Assembly (NCBI RefSeq): GCF_011382965.1
Contig: NZ_CP049934.1
Location: forward strand, 1,736,001-1,800,000
Direction: 5' to 3'
Origin: Leucobacter insecticola
Lineage (GTDB): Bacteria; Actinomycetota; Actinomycetes; Actinomycetales; Microbacteriaceae
DNA: 64,000 nucleotides
In this document: positions 48,628-57,052 of the stretch, piece by piece
Layout: each line of letters starts with the position of its first letter
Position numbering within the stretch: position 1 is the first letter of the stretch
The notes under the pieces: generated by a model
Databases searched by the model: none
What the model was told of the DNA's origin: nothing
What the model saw: the letters and a program-made list of their open reading frames with translations, nothing else
Made by a program: the position numbers and the translations under genes

Positions 48628-49836
48628 TCAACCCCGCAGTCGCTCGGCGACGAAATCAACGTCCTTGTCGCCGCGCCCCGAGAGATTCGCAATGATGATC
48701 CCGTCACGCGGCATGCTCGGTGCGAGCTTGATCGCTTGGGCGAGCGCGTGCGCGGATTCGAGCGCAGGAATGATCCCTTCCTTGCGGGTGAGAAGCTGAA
48801 AGGCCGCCAGGGCTTCCTCATCGGTGACGGACACGTACTCGGCGCGGCCAATCTGTTCGAGGTGCGCGTGCTGCGGCCCAACTCCCGGGTAGTCGATCCC
48901 GGAGGCGATCGAGTGCACCGATGATGCGTTGCCGTCTGCATCCTGCAGTACCTTCGTTTTCATGCCGTGCAGGGTGCCGGGGGTGCCGAGCGTCATGGTG
49001 GCCGCGTGCCGATCCCCGTCGAGGCCTTCACCCGCGGGCTCGACACCGATGATGCGCACCGACTCGTCTTCAAGGAAGGCGTCGAAGAGTCCCATCGCGT
49101 TGGATCCGCCACCGACCGAGGCAACGAGCACATCGGGTAGGCGGCCCTCGGCTTGCAGGATCTGGGCGCGCGCCTCGCGGCCCACAACTGACTGGAAATC
49201 GCGCACCATCGAGGGGTAGGGGTGGGGACCCACGACCGAGCCGATCGCAAAGAAATACTCGTCGGGTGCGGAAGCGTAGACAGCGAATGCCGAGTCAACC
49301 GCCTCCTTGAGCGAGCGGCCGCCCTCCTCAACCGCGACGACCTTGGCTCCGAGCAGCTCCATCCGCACGACGTTCGGGTGCTGCTTTGCGATATCGATCG
49401 CACCCATGTGGATCTCGCACTCGAGCCCCACCAGCGCCGCCGCGGTGGCGAGGGCGACGCCGTGCTGCCCAGCCCCGGTCTCCGCGATCAGCTTCTTCTT
49501 GCCCATACGCTTTGCGAGCAGCGCCTCGCCAAGACAGTGATTGATCTTGTGGGCGCCGGTGTGGTTCAGATCCTCGCGCTTCAGGTAGATCCTCGCACCG
49601 CCCAGCTCCTCGCTGAGGTTCTCGGCGAAGTAGAGCAGCGAGGGGCGGCCAACGTAGCGGCTGAGCAGTGCCTGGAGCTGATCCTGAAACTCGGGATCCT
49701 GGGCGGCCTCGATATACGCCTCGGCCACTGCGGCGATCGGCTCAGCGAGGAACGGGGGCAAGTCGGCGCCCCCGAATTCGCCGAAGAATCCCGCGGAGTC
49801 TGCGCGGTAGCGAGAGGGAGATAGGGTCTCGGTCAT
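48628..49836 (-). CDS. trpB: Tryptophan synthase beta chain, solitary copy
   Basis: Condenses indole and serine to tryptophan with PLP. 402 residues; PLP Lys97 in [22 protein letters not shown] [15 protein letters not shown], the phosphate-binding GGGSNAMG and the C-terminal SGRGDKD. This is the standard TrpB1 type, but no trpA follows: the next gene downstream is convergent priA 267 bases away. A trp operon beginning with trpE lies 12 kb off at the end of the window, so a second trpB is likely beyond it. Expression should depend on the attenuator directly upstream. Confidence 0.94.
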   Translation of the reverse strand: MTETLSPSRYRADSAGFFGEFGGADLPPFLAEPIAAVAEAYIEAAQDPEFQDQLQALLSRYVGRPSLLYFAENLSEELGGARIYLKREDLNHTGAHKINHCLGEALLAKRMGKKKLIAETGAGQHGVALATAAALVGLECEIHMGAIDIAKQHPNVVRMELLGAKVVAVEEGGRSLKEAVDSAFAVYASAPDEYFFAIGSVVGPHPYPSMVRDFQSVVGREARAQILQAEGRLPDVLVASVGGGSNAMGLFDAFLEDESVRIIGVEPAGEGLDGDRHAATMTLGTPGTLHGMKTKVLQDADGNASSVHSIASGIDYPGVGPQHAHLEQIGRAEYVSVTDEEALAAFQLLTRKEGIIPALESAHALAQAIKLAPSMPRDGIIIANLSGRGDKDVDFVAERLRG

Positions 49837-49870
49837 GGTTCAGTGGTCCTTTGCTTCATTGCGCCACTCG

Positions 49871-49903
49871 TAAACAAAAACACCGCCTACGAGTAGACGG
49901 TGT
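49871..49903 (-). terminator. Attenuator terminator of trpB
   Basis: On the minus strand ACACCGTCTAC and GTAGGCGGTGT form an 11-bp stem with one mismatch, followed by TTTTTGTTT. It lies between the leader peptide stop (49936) and the trpB ATG (49836), the right place for transcription attenuation governed by translation of the leader. Confidence 0.88.
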
Positions 49904-49935
49904 CGGGTGTATGCAGATGCGTACGGGGAACCGCC

Positions 49936-49968
49936 CTAGGCGGCCCACCACTGCTGTACGTTGTGCAT
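49936..49968 (-). CDS. trpL: trp leader peptide MHNVQQWWAA
   Basis: A ten-codon ORF with two adjacent Trp codons (TGG TGG) 98 bases before trpB, followed by the terminator at 49871-49903. When charged tRNA-Trp is scarce the ribosome would stall on the Trp pair and let transcription continue. A TACACT lies 7 bases before the ATG (49976-49981), so the transcript may begin at the start codon and be leaderless, as is common in actinobacteria; that detail is inference. I find no such leader ahead of trpE at 61676. Confidence 0.9.
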   Translation of the reverse strand: MHNVQQWWAA

Positions 49969-50046
49969 GACCAGTAGTGTAGCAGCAGCGTGTCGACATC
50001 GCGGGAAAACTGGGAAAGCTACCTCTACTCCGGAGTGTGTGGCGCC

Positions 50047-50134
50047 AACCCGGCACCAGCGAAAGCTGCGAGAATAGCGGGATGCGGATCGTCTTTGCGG
50101 GAACCCCCGAGTTTGCCGTGCCCAGTCTGCGGGC
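50047..50134 (+). repeat. 88-bp direct repeat, upstream copy (fmt 5' end)
   Basis: Identical at 87 of 88 positions to 53177-53264 (A versus C at 50058/53188). It carries 35 bases upstream of fmt, the fmt ATG (50082) and its first 53 coding bases. The sequence upstream of 50047 still shows weak similarity to that upstream of 53177 (about 10 of 13 bases if a short gap is allowed). This is the left boundary of the inserted helicase segment. Confidence 0.92.
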
Positions 50135-50189
50135 TCGCGCTGAGACACTCGGGCTCCGTTTTGAGAACCGAGAGGTCTCTGATGGCTGA
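50082..50189 (+). pseudogene. Truncated fmt start, 35 codons, coupled to the helicase
   Basis: The displaced fmt beginning MRIVFAGTPEFAVPSLRA runs on into insert sequence and stops at TGA 50187-50189. That stop overlaps the helicase start in ATGGCTGA, so ribosomes that begin at the fmt signals would end exactly at the helicase ATG. It is either a dead fragment or a functional coupling leader; the near-perfect conservation with the real fmt start suits recent insertion or a retained role. Confidence 0.75.
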
Positions 50190-53176
50190 TCTCGAAACGG
50201 TGGTTGGTGCACAGCCACTCGCGGAGTGGGAGTTCGCGGGTCAGCTGCGGCACTCCCAAGCTGCGATCCTTGACGCGGTCGATGTTGTTTCCGGATCTCC
50301 GCTTCACATTGTGGCTCCGCCAGGCTCCGGCAAAACGCTGGTGGGGTTGCTCTTGGCGATGCGCGCCGGTGCGCCAGCGCTTGTGCTGTCTCCCACGACA
50401 ACGATCCGCGGTCAGTGGGCAAAAACGGCACGGCAACTCGCGGCCCGCACCTGGGGTGAGGATGAACCACAGGTGCCGTTGGCGGAGGTATCAGAGGACC
50501 CGCGAGCGATCGGGGATCTGACCGCGCTGACCTATCAGATGCTTGGGACAATCGACTCGAGTAGCCCATTCGATCAACTCGCTGAGCGCGCGTGGGTCGC
50601 CGAACTTGTTGAAGGTGGGCGCTCGATTCCTGACGCTGAATCCTGGCTCGAACACCTTGCGCAGGCAAACCCGAAGGCGCATCGCCAGGGGATCCGACGT
50701 CGGGCCGGTCGACTACGCAAAGAAGTTGTGCGTGAGGATCCTTCGCGCCTCGAAGAGGCCTTGCACCCGAATGCCCGCGAACTCATCGAACGTCTCGTCG
50801 AGCGTGGGGTGACCACGCTGATTCTTGATGAGTGTCACCACCTTCTCGACTACTGGGCGATCGTTGTTCATTGTCTCGCTGGCCGGATTCGCGAGCGTGG
50901 AGTTGAGCCGGTCATTGTTGGGTTGACCGCGACGCTGCCGTCTGAAGAAGACCAGGAAGCCTACGAAAACTACACCGGACTTCTCGGAGACGTCGACTAT
51001 GAGGTTCCCACGCCCGCCGTTGTCAAGGAGGGTAATCTTGCGCCCTACCGTGATGCGGTGTGGTTCGTGACGCCGGAGGACGATGAACTGGAGTTCTTGA
51101 GCGCGCAGCAGTCCCGATTCGAGGCGTTAGTGAAGGGCATTCTCGAGACCCCGGAGGGGGTGGAGTTTCTTGCCCAGAAACTGTGTGGTCAGAGATTCCT
51201 TAATTTGAAGTCGACGGAGCGGGATCGACGTCTCGCTGAAGCTTTCAAACTCGATTTCGCGTTTACGGAAGCGGCTGCGGCTGTCTTAGCTGAGGTCTCT
51301 CCAGGGCACCTGCTGCTGCGCACGCTCGGCCATGATGCGCCGCGCGGTGCGACAATGGAACAGCGCATCCGCGTGCTTGCGCGATATGCGCTGGAGCACA
51401 TGCTGCCCGACCCCGCGCGTGAGCAGCTTTGGAAAGACACGCGGGGTCTGCTGTCAGATCTCGGGTATCACCTGACCGACCGGGGGATTCGCCGCGGGCG
51501 AGACCCCGTCGACCAGGTGCTCGCGACATCGCGTTCCAAAGACTTGGCGGTGGGGGAGATCCTGCGCCTTGAGATGAGCCGCGAGGTCAGAGAAGAAATT
51601 CGCGCGGTGGTCATCTTGGATTTTGCCGTGCACGGACACGGTGTCGGTTCTGGCCGCGGTAGGGCCGGAGCGTTACGGTGTTTCGATTCTGTTGTCGAGG
51701 ATCCGACACTTCACGCTTTTCGACCGGTTCTGATGACAGCACAACATCTGCGCATCGCGGCCCGGGACGCGGCAATTCTTGTGCCGAAACTGCGGGAGAA
51801 ACTCAATGCGGAAGTTGCGGTAAGTGCAGAACACAACGGCGTGTTGACCCTCGAAACACCGGGCACCGGCACATCCGCCCTGGTCGAGGCCGTCTCGCAG
51901 ATGATCGCCGAAGGGGTGGTACGGCTCCTCGTAGGTACACGGGGCCTCTTGGGTGAAGGGTGGGACTGCCCCGCTATCAACACGCTGATTGACCTGTCGA
52001 CTTCTTCGACCTCCGCTGCAACACAACAGCTCCGAGGACGCTCGCTGCGCATTGATCCCGGCTGGCCCGCAAAGGTCGCGCACAACTGGACGGTCACCTG
52101 CCTGCCGAAGGCACGAAGCTCAATCGAGGGAGCCAGCGATGTTGCTCGGATGCGCAGAAAACAAAGCAAGTCATGGGGCATTACGGTGACGGAACCGGCC
52201 TCAGTGGTTCGTGGTTTAGGACACACCCTCACGGTTGCCCAGATAGGGCAGCTCGAGCAGATTCTCGACAAAGTTGCGACGGCGCGAGACGTGCGATGGC
52301 TCAACAGTGAAACTGAACGCACGCTGCCTTCACGCCAGCACACCCGCGACCGCTGGGGCATCGGTGAACCCTACCTCGGACAGGAACGCCGACAACTCGT
52401 TGCGCGCGCCGAAACCGCTGGTGTGCTTCGAAGCCCACCGACTCTCGATGTGCTGTTGCTCATGCTGTTGGGGGGTGCGGGCGGAATATTCGTCGAAGCA
52501 TTGCGTGTGGCGCTTCGCGCCTCCCAGGGAGACGCATGGGTCACACTGATTATTGCTGCACTGGGCATAGCACTCTTCACGTATCTGGCACGCGATTCGA
52601 TCCGCTCGCTTTTCCAGGGACTTCGCTCATTTGCGCTTCCGGGGAGTGCCTACCAGGGCGCGGCTCTTGCGCTTGCCCGAACCCTGCACCGCCGGGGTGA
52701 CTCCCGGGCGTTCGGTCGTGCAAACATTGTGGTGGCTCAGGTAATGGCAACACCGCGGGTGGTTGCCCATCACCTTGTCGAGGTGAAAGGCGGCAACATC
52801 GCCGAGCAGCAGGCGATTCTTGGTGGTCTGAGAGAAATATTCGGCCCGATACGCACACCGAGATTCCTTCTTGAGGTCGGACAATCGCAGCTGAAGTGGC
52901 CGACAGCGCTCACCTGGTTTGCCGGCCTGATCACGCGGCTTCTGACCCGGCGCTCCCGTTTTGTCAACGTGCCTCGTGGGGTCGCACGCCGTCGGGAAGA
53001 CGCTATGGTGTTTGCCGAAGAATGGCGGAGAAGTGTTGGCCCGTGTGTGCTGCACGAGATCAACTCGTCGGATCAGCTTTCGCTCCTCACGCGTGCTCGG
53101 CGCAGTAACGGGCCAGCGCTCGACCGTTCCGTCGTTCGGGATGTCTGGGCATAGTCCAGCGTGTCGCCCCCGCCGT
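50135..53176. mobile_element. Inserted segment (about 3.04 kb) bounded by fmt repeats
   Basis: The segment between the two 88-bp repeats holds only the helicase. No transposase, integrase or resolvase is present, and no terminal inverted repeats are seen, so the mechanism is unknown: integration by a recombinase acting from elsewhere, or homologous/duplicative capture. The integration rebuilds an intact fmt at the right junction. The 22 bases between the helicase stop and the right repeat hold no feature. Confidence 0.6.
50182..53154 (+). CDS. Large membrane-anchored SF2 (DEAD/DEAH-type) helicase in an insertion
   Basis: A 990-residue protein with superfamily 2 motifs: Walker A APPGSGKT (45-52), motif II DECH (216-219), motif III TAT (249-251), motif V GTRGLLGEGWD (about 585-595) and motif VI QLRGRSLR (about 616). 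A long insert separates the two RecA lobes. Two membrane helices follow (about 753-775 and 785-803), then a domain of about 185 residues without a recognised fold. Such an anchor is unusual for an SF2 helicase. ATG 50182 is chosen over the longer open frame from 49990, which runs through the repeat. Function unknown; solitary, mobile-looking SF2 genes are often defence genes, but no nuclease or partner is encoded here. Confidence 0.88.
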   Translation: MADLETVVGAQPLAEWEFAGQLRHSQAAILDAVDVVSGSPLHIVAPPGSGKTLVGLLLAMRAGAPALVLSPTTTIRGQWAKTARQLAARTWGEDEPQVPLAEVSEDPRAIGDLTALTYQMLGTIDSSSPFDQLAERAWVAELVEGGRSIPDAESWLEHLAQANPKAHRQGIRRRAGRLRKEVVREDPSRLEEALHPNARELIERLVERGVTTLILDECHHLLDYWAIVVHCLAGRIRERGVEPVIVGLTATLPSEEDQEAYENYTGLLGDVDYEVPTPAVVKEGNLAPYRDAVWFVTPEDDELEFLSAQQSRFEALVKGILETPEGVEFLAQKLCGQRFLNLKSTERDRRLAEAFKLDFAFTEAAAAVLAEVSPGHLLLRTLGHDAPRGATMEQRIRVLARYALEHMLPDPAREQLWKDTRGLLSDLGYHLTDRGIRRGRDPVDQVLATSRSKDLAVGEILRLEMSREVREEIRAVVILDFAVHGHGVGSGRGRAGALRCFDSVVEDPTLHAFRPVLMTAQHLRIAARDAAILVPKLREKLNAEVAVSAEHNGVLTLETPGTGTSALVEAVSQMIAEGVVRLLVGTRGLLGEGWDCPAINTLIDLSTSSTSAATQQLRGRSLRIDPGWPAKVAHNWTVTCLPKARSSIEGASDVARMRRKQSKSWGITVTEPASVVRGLGHTLTVAQIGQLEQILDKVATARDVRWLNSETERTLPSRQHTRDRWGIGEPYLGQERRQLVARAETAGVLRSPPTLDVLLLMLLGGAGGIFVEALRVALRASQGDAWVTLIIAALGIALFTYLARDSIRSLFQGLRSFALPGSAYQGAALALARTLHRRGDSRAFGRANIVVAQVMATPRVVAHHLVEVKGGNIAEQQAILGGLREIFGPIRTPRFLLEVGQSQLKWPTALTWFAGLITRLLTRRSRFVNVPRGVARRREDAMVFAEEWRRSVGPCVLHEINSSDQLSLLTRARRSNGPALDRSVVRDVWA

Positions 53177-53264
53177 AACCCGGCACCCGCGAAAGCTGCG
53201 AGAATAGCGGGATGCGGATCGTCTTTGCGGGAACCCCCGAGTTTGCCGTGCCCAGTCTGCGGGC
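53177..53264 (+). repeat. 88-bp direct repeat, downstream copy (functional fmt start)
   Basis: Partner of 50047-50134. It provides the working fmt start at 53212. GAGAAT six bases before the ATG could be a -10 for a leaderless fmt transcript; this is a weak prediction. After 53264 the sequence continues as fmt, whereas the upstream copy continues as insert sequence. Confidence 0.92.
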
Positions 53265-54129
53265 ACTGCTCAATGCTGGCCACGAGGTTGTCGGGGCGGT
53301 GACCCGCGAGGACGCGCCCCTGGGGCGTAAGCGTGTGCTCACCCCGTCCCCGGTCGCTGTTGTAGCCGCGGAGGCCGGGATCCCGACGCTCAAGGCGAAC
53401 CGGCTCGGCGAAGAGGCCACGGCTTGGGTTCAGGATCTCGCTCCCGATCTTGGCGTGATCGTCGCCTACGGTGGGCTCGTGCGCGAGCCACTGCTCTCGC
53501 TGCCGCGGCTCGGCTGGGTGAATCTGCACTTTTCCGAGCTGCCCAGGTGGCGCGGGGCGGCTCCCGTGCAGCGGGCGCTGCAGGCGGGCGAACAGCGCCT
53601 CGGTGTCACGGTGTTTCGGCTGGTCGCCGCCCTCGACGCTGGCGACGTGCTCACCCGCGACGCGAGTGACTTCCCCGCGGGGACCCCGGCAGGTGAAGCG
53701 CTCGCCGCACTCGCTGAGAGTGGCACGGGCGCGCTGCTCGCGGCGGTTGATGGGCTCGGAAGCGGTGCACTGACGGGTGAGCCGCAGACGGGTGAGCCGA
53801 GTTATGCGCACAAGCTTGAGCGGGAAGACGGACGGCTTGACCTCACGCTGCCTGCCGCCCAAGTGCTCGCCCACTGGGCTGGAGTGACCCCGGAGCCCGG
53901 CGCGTTCGTGATGGTGGATGAGAAACCATTGAAGGTCTTAAGCTTGCGGGCCGTGGAACGTGGCGATGAGATTCAGGATCCTGCCACGGCCTCGATCCGC
54001 GGCGGCAGGGCGATCCTGCAGCTTGCCGACGGTGACCTCGAACTCGAGCGCGTGCAGCCGGCGGGCAAAGCGGCGATGGACGGTGCGGCGTGGCTTCGTG
54101 GCCGCGGCGGGAAAGCGGTGGTGCGATGA
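53212..54129 (+). CDS. fmt: Methionyl-tRNA formyltransferase
   Basis: Formylates initiator Met-tRNA using 10-formyl-tetrahydrofolate. 305 residues: FAGTPEFAVPSLRALL, the VIVAYGGLVREPLLSLPRLGWVNLHFSELPRWRGAAPVQRA catalytic block (Asn/His), LDAGDVL with the Asp, and a C-terminal OB-fold with the SYAHKLEREDGRLD loop. Its first 53 bases lie in the direct repeat, but the gene is intact. The peptide deformylase gene, its functional partner, lies at 1418. It overlaps rsmB by 4 bases. Confidence 0.96.
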   Translation: MRIVFAGTPEFAVPSLRALLNAGHEVVGAVTREDAPLGRKRVLTPSPVAVVAAEAGIPTLKANRLGEEATAWVQDLAPDLGVIVAYGGLVREPLLSLPRLGWVNLHFSELPRWRGAAPVQRALQAGEQRLGVTVFRLVAALDAGDVLTRDASDFPAGTPAGEALAALAESGTGALLAAVDGLGSGALTGEPQTGEPSYAHKLEREDGRLDLTLPAAQVLAHWAGVTPEPGAFVMVDEKPLKVLSLRAVERGDEIQDPATASIRGGRAILQLADGDLELERVQPAGKAAMDGAAWLRGRGGKAVVR

Positions 54130-55579
54130 GTGAGCGCGGTGGCGGACAGAGCCGGCGGCAACGCGAGCCGAATAGGCAGCGGCCGAGGGTGCGGATCTCA
54201 CCGGCGCGTCTCGTCGCATATGACGTGCTCCGCGATGTTGAGGATCGTGACGCCTACGCGAACCTGGCGCTGCCCTCCAGGATCCGCGAGGCGAGGCTCG
54301 ACGGGCGCGACGCGGCGCTTGCAACCGAGCTTGCGGCAGGGGCGCTGCGTGGCCGCGGCAGATACGATCGGATCATTGAGTTGGCTGCGAATCGCCCCGC
54401 GAGCGAGATCGACTCGCGCACCCTGAACGTGCTGCGGCTCGGCGCGCACCAGTTGCTTTCGATGCGCACGGCGGATCACGCCGCGGTGAACGAGAGTGTT
54501 GAGTTGCAGCGCCGCGTTGCGAACCAAGGTGCCGCGGGCTTTGTGAACGGCGTGCTGCGCACGATCGGGCGCGCGTCGAGCGAGGAGTGGGATGCGCGAA
54601 TCGATGAGGCGGCCGAATCGCGTGATGCCGCGCTTGCCGCGCGCACCTCTCACCCGGTGTGGGTGCTGCGGGCGCTCAGGGATGCGCTGCGCGCTGAGGG
54701 CGAGAAGATGAGCTTGAGGATCTGCTCGGGGCAGACAATGTGCCACCGCGCGTCAGCCTGGTCGTCCTTCCCGGTTGGGAGGCCGCCACCGCTGATGACC
54801 TCGCGGCGCAGGGGCCTTCGCCACTCGGCATGGAACTCGCGGGAGGTGATCCGGTCCCCGTGATCGAGGAGCTGGGTCTTCCCGAGGGCGTGGTCCGGGT
54901 TCAGGATCAGGGCTCGCAGCTCGCGGCGCTCGCGCTCACCCGCGCGCGTCCGGTTGTGGCTGGGGAGCGATGGCTCGATCTGTGCGCCGGCCCCGGTGGA
55001 AAGAGCGCGCTGCTGGGCGCTGAGGCGCTGCGCGGTGGCGCAAGGGTACGGGCGAACGAGGTGTCCGCGCACCGCGCGGAACTGGTGCGGCGGTCCGTTA
55101 CTGCGGTCGCAGACGGGGTTGAAGTTGTGAGTCATGATGGCCGCGACGATGACGCGTACAGGGATCGCGGCGCACGAGCCCAAGACGCGCTGTTCGACCG
55201 GATCCTGGTCGATGCACCCTGTTCCGGGCTCGGAGCCCTTCGACGCCGCCCGGAAGCCAGATGGCGCAAGCAACCGAATGATCTTCCGGTGCTGACTGCG
55301 CTGCAGGGTGAGCTGCTGGATGCGGCCACCCAGCACCTCGCCCCGGGAGGTGTGCTCGCCTACGTCACCTGTTCGCCGCACATCGCTGAGACCCGCGTGA
55401 CGGTTGACCGGCTGTTGAAGCGCCACCCCGAGATCCGCGAGCTCGACGCGAAGGCGACGATCCGCGAGATTGCCCGTGGCGACGTGGATCTTGCTGGCGA
55501 TGCCCTGAGCGCGCAACTGTGGCCGCACCGCCACGGCACCGACGCGATGTTTATCGCACTGCTTGAGCGGGCGCGGTAA
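54126..55579 (+). CDS. rsmB: 16S rRNA (cytosine(967)-C(5))-methyltransferase RsmB (apparent frameshift at 54698-54700)
   Basis: SAM-dependent m5C methylase of the NOP2/NSUN class. ATG 54126 overlaps the fmt stop (ATGA). The N-terminal NusB-like domain (VAYDVLRDVEDRDAYANLALP, LAAGALRGRGRYDRIIE) and the methylase domain (WLDLCAGPGGKSALLG, VDAPCSGLGALRRRPEARWR with the first catalytic Cys, VTCSPH with the second) are in different frames. Adding one G to GGG at 54698-54700 restores AEGREDELEDLLGADNVPPR and a 484-residue protein. The fmt-rsmB order is standard. Confidence 0.92.
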
Positions 55580-55636
55580 GGCGTGTCCCCAAAAAAGCTC
55601 TAGGTGAATGTCGGTGGCCAGTTTTACTCTGTTTCT

Positions 55637-57052
55637 ATGACAACCAGCACACTGTCGTCTGGGGAATCTCGCGAGGATCGCCTCGCCGGATCGCCCGCGC
55701 CTATGGGCGGCATGCGCGTGTTCGTTCAGGTGCTGATCAACACCGCGGTTGCCAACCTCACCACCAACTTCCTCTGGTTCGCTGTTGTGTTCTGGGTGTA
55801 TCTGGAGACGCGCAGCATCCTCGCGACGGGAGTGCTCGGCGGTGCCTACATGATTCTGCTCGCCATATTCTCGATGTGGTTTGGATCCCTCGTGGACCGC
55901 TTGCACAAGAAGCGAGTGATGCTGATCTCCGCGTGGTCATCGTTTGTCGCCTTCGGGATCGGCTGCGCGATGTACTTCTCGATGCGGGAAGACACGCTTC
56001 TTAACCTTCAGGGGCCCTGGTTCTGGATCTTCACGCTCGTTCTGCTCGCCGGGTGCGTGGTTGAGATGCTGCGCAATCTTGCGCTCTCCACCACGGTGAC
56101 CCTGCTTGTGCCGCCGGAGCGTCACGCGAACGCGAACGGGCTTGTCGGTACGGTGCAGGGGATCGCCTTCATTGCAACGAGCGTGTTTAGCGGGCTCTCC
56201 GTCGGTTTGCTCGGCATGGGGTGGACCATGGTGATCGCTACCGTGTGCGTCGCGATCCCGATCCTGCATTTGCACCTGCTGAAGATTTCTGAGCCCGAGA
56301 TTGTGCGGGATCCGAATCGGAGCGCCGTCGATTTCAGAGGCGGTATGCAGGCGATGCTCGCGGTTCCCGGGCTCTTCGCGCTCGTACTGTTCACGATGCT
56401 GAACAACCTCTCCGGTGGGATGTTCATGGCGCTGCTCGATCCCTACGGGCTCAACATGTTTCCCGTAGAAATCTGGGGGATCGTGTTTGGCCTGGCCTCG
56501 ACAGGTTTCATTGTGGGTGGCATCGTGGTTGCCAAATGGGGGCTCGGTGCCAACCCGATCCGCACGATGCTGATCCTCGTGGGAGTGCTCGGGGTGCTCG
56601 GCATGGTGTTCACGCTGCGCGAGTGGCCGTGGCTGTTCATCACTGGCATCTGGCTGTTCATGGCGATGATGCCCGCGGTCGAGGCCGCTGAACAGACCGT
56701 GATTCAGCGGGTGGTGCCGTTTGAGAAGCAGGGCCGTGTGTTTGGGCTCGCGATGACCTTTGAAGCGGCCGCAGCCCCGATCACCTCGCTGCTGATCGCA
56801 CCGATCGCAGAGTTCTGGGTGGTGCCCTACATGTCTGGGCAAGCGGGGGAGGCTCGCTGGGCGTGGGCCCTGGGAGAAGGAGAAAGTCGCGGTATCGCGC
56901 TCATTTTCCTGGTGTCCGGGGCGCTGATGCTGCTGCTCGCGGTGGGAGCATCCCTCACCCGCTCCTACCGCAAGCTGTCACAGAGTTTGCACGCCGCGGC
57001 GCCGCCGACTCCCGAGCCCGCGACACCGACCGAGGCCGCTACTCCCAGGTGA
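55637..57052 (+). CDS. MFS transporter
   Basis: A 471-residue protein of about twelve membrane helices in the major facilitator fold. The loop after helix 2 reads GSLVDRLHKKRVML, a variant of the MFS motif A, and the second half has GFIVGGIVVAKWG. It resembles the drug-efflux/exporter branch of the superfamily (MFS_3 type), but the substrate cannot be inferred. ATG 55637 is preferred to an upstream in-frame start at 55604. The tail is Pro/Ala/Thr-rich. It is convergent with, and overlaps by 14 bases, the next gene. Confidence 0.88.
   Translation: MTTSTLSSGESREDRLAGSPAPMGGMRVFVQVLINTAVANLTTNFLWFAVVFWVYLETRSILATGVLGGAYMILLAIFSMWFGSLVDRLHKKRVMLISAWSSFVAFGIGCAMYFSMREDTLLNLQGPWFWIFTLVLLAGCVVEMLRNLALSTTVTLLVPPERHANANGLVGTVQGIAFIATSVFSGLSVGLLGMGWTMVIATVCVAIPILHLHLLKISEPEIVRDPNRSAVDFRGGMQAMLAVPGLFALVLFTMLNNLSGGMFMALLDPYGLNMFPVEIWGIVFGLASTGFIVGGIVVAKWGLGANPIRTMLILVGVLGVLGMVFTLREWPWLFITGIWLFMAMMPAVEAAEQTVIQRVVPFEKQGRVFGLAMTFEAAAAPITSLLIAPIAEFWVVPYMSGQAGEARWAWALGEGESRGIALIFLVSGALMLLLAVGASLTRSYRKLSQSLHAAAPPTPEPATPTEAATPR

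Noticed and set aside
49990..50181. Long N-terminal extension of the helicase from the upstream open frame
   Set aside because: It would translate the fmt repeat in the wrong frame and part of the trp leader region; homology-like helicase sequence begins only after ATG 50182.
50135..53176. The helicase insert as a standard insertion sequence
   Set aside because: No transposase gene or terminal inverted repeats; the 88-bp repeats are far too long for a usual target duplication.
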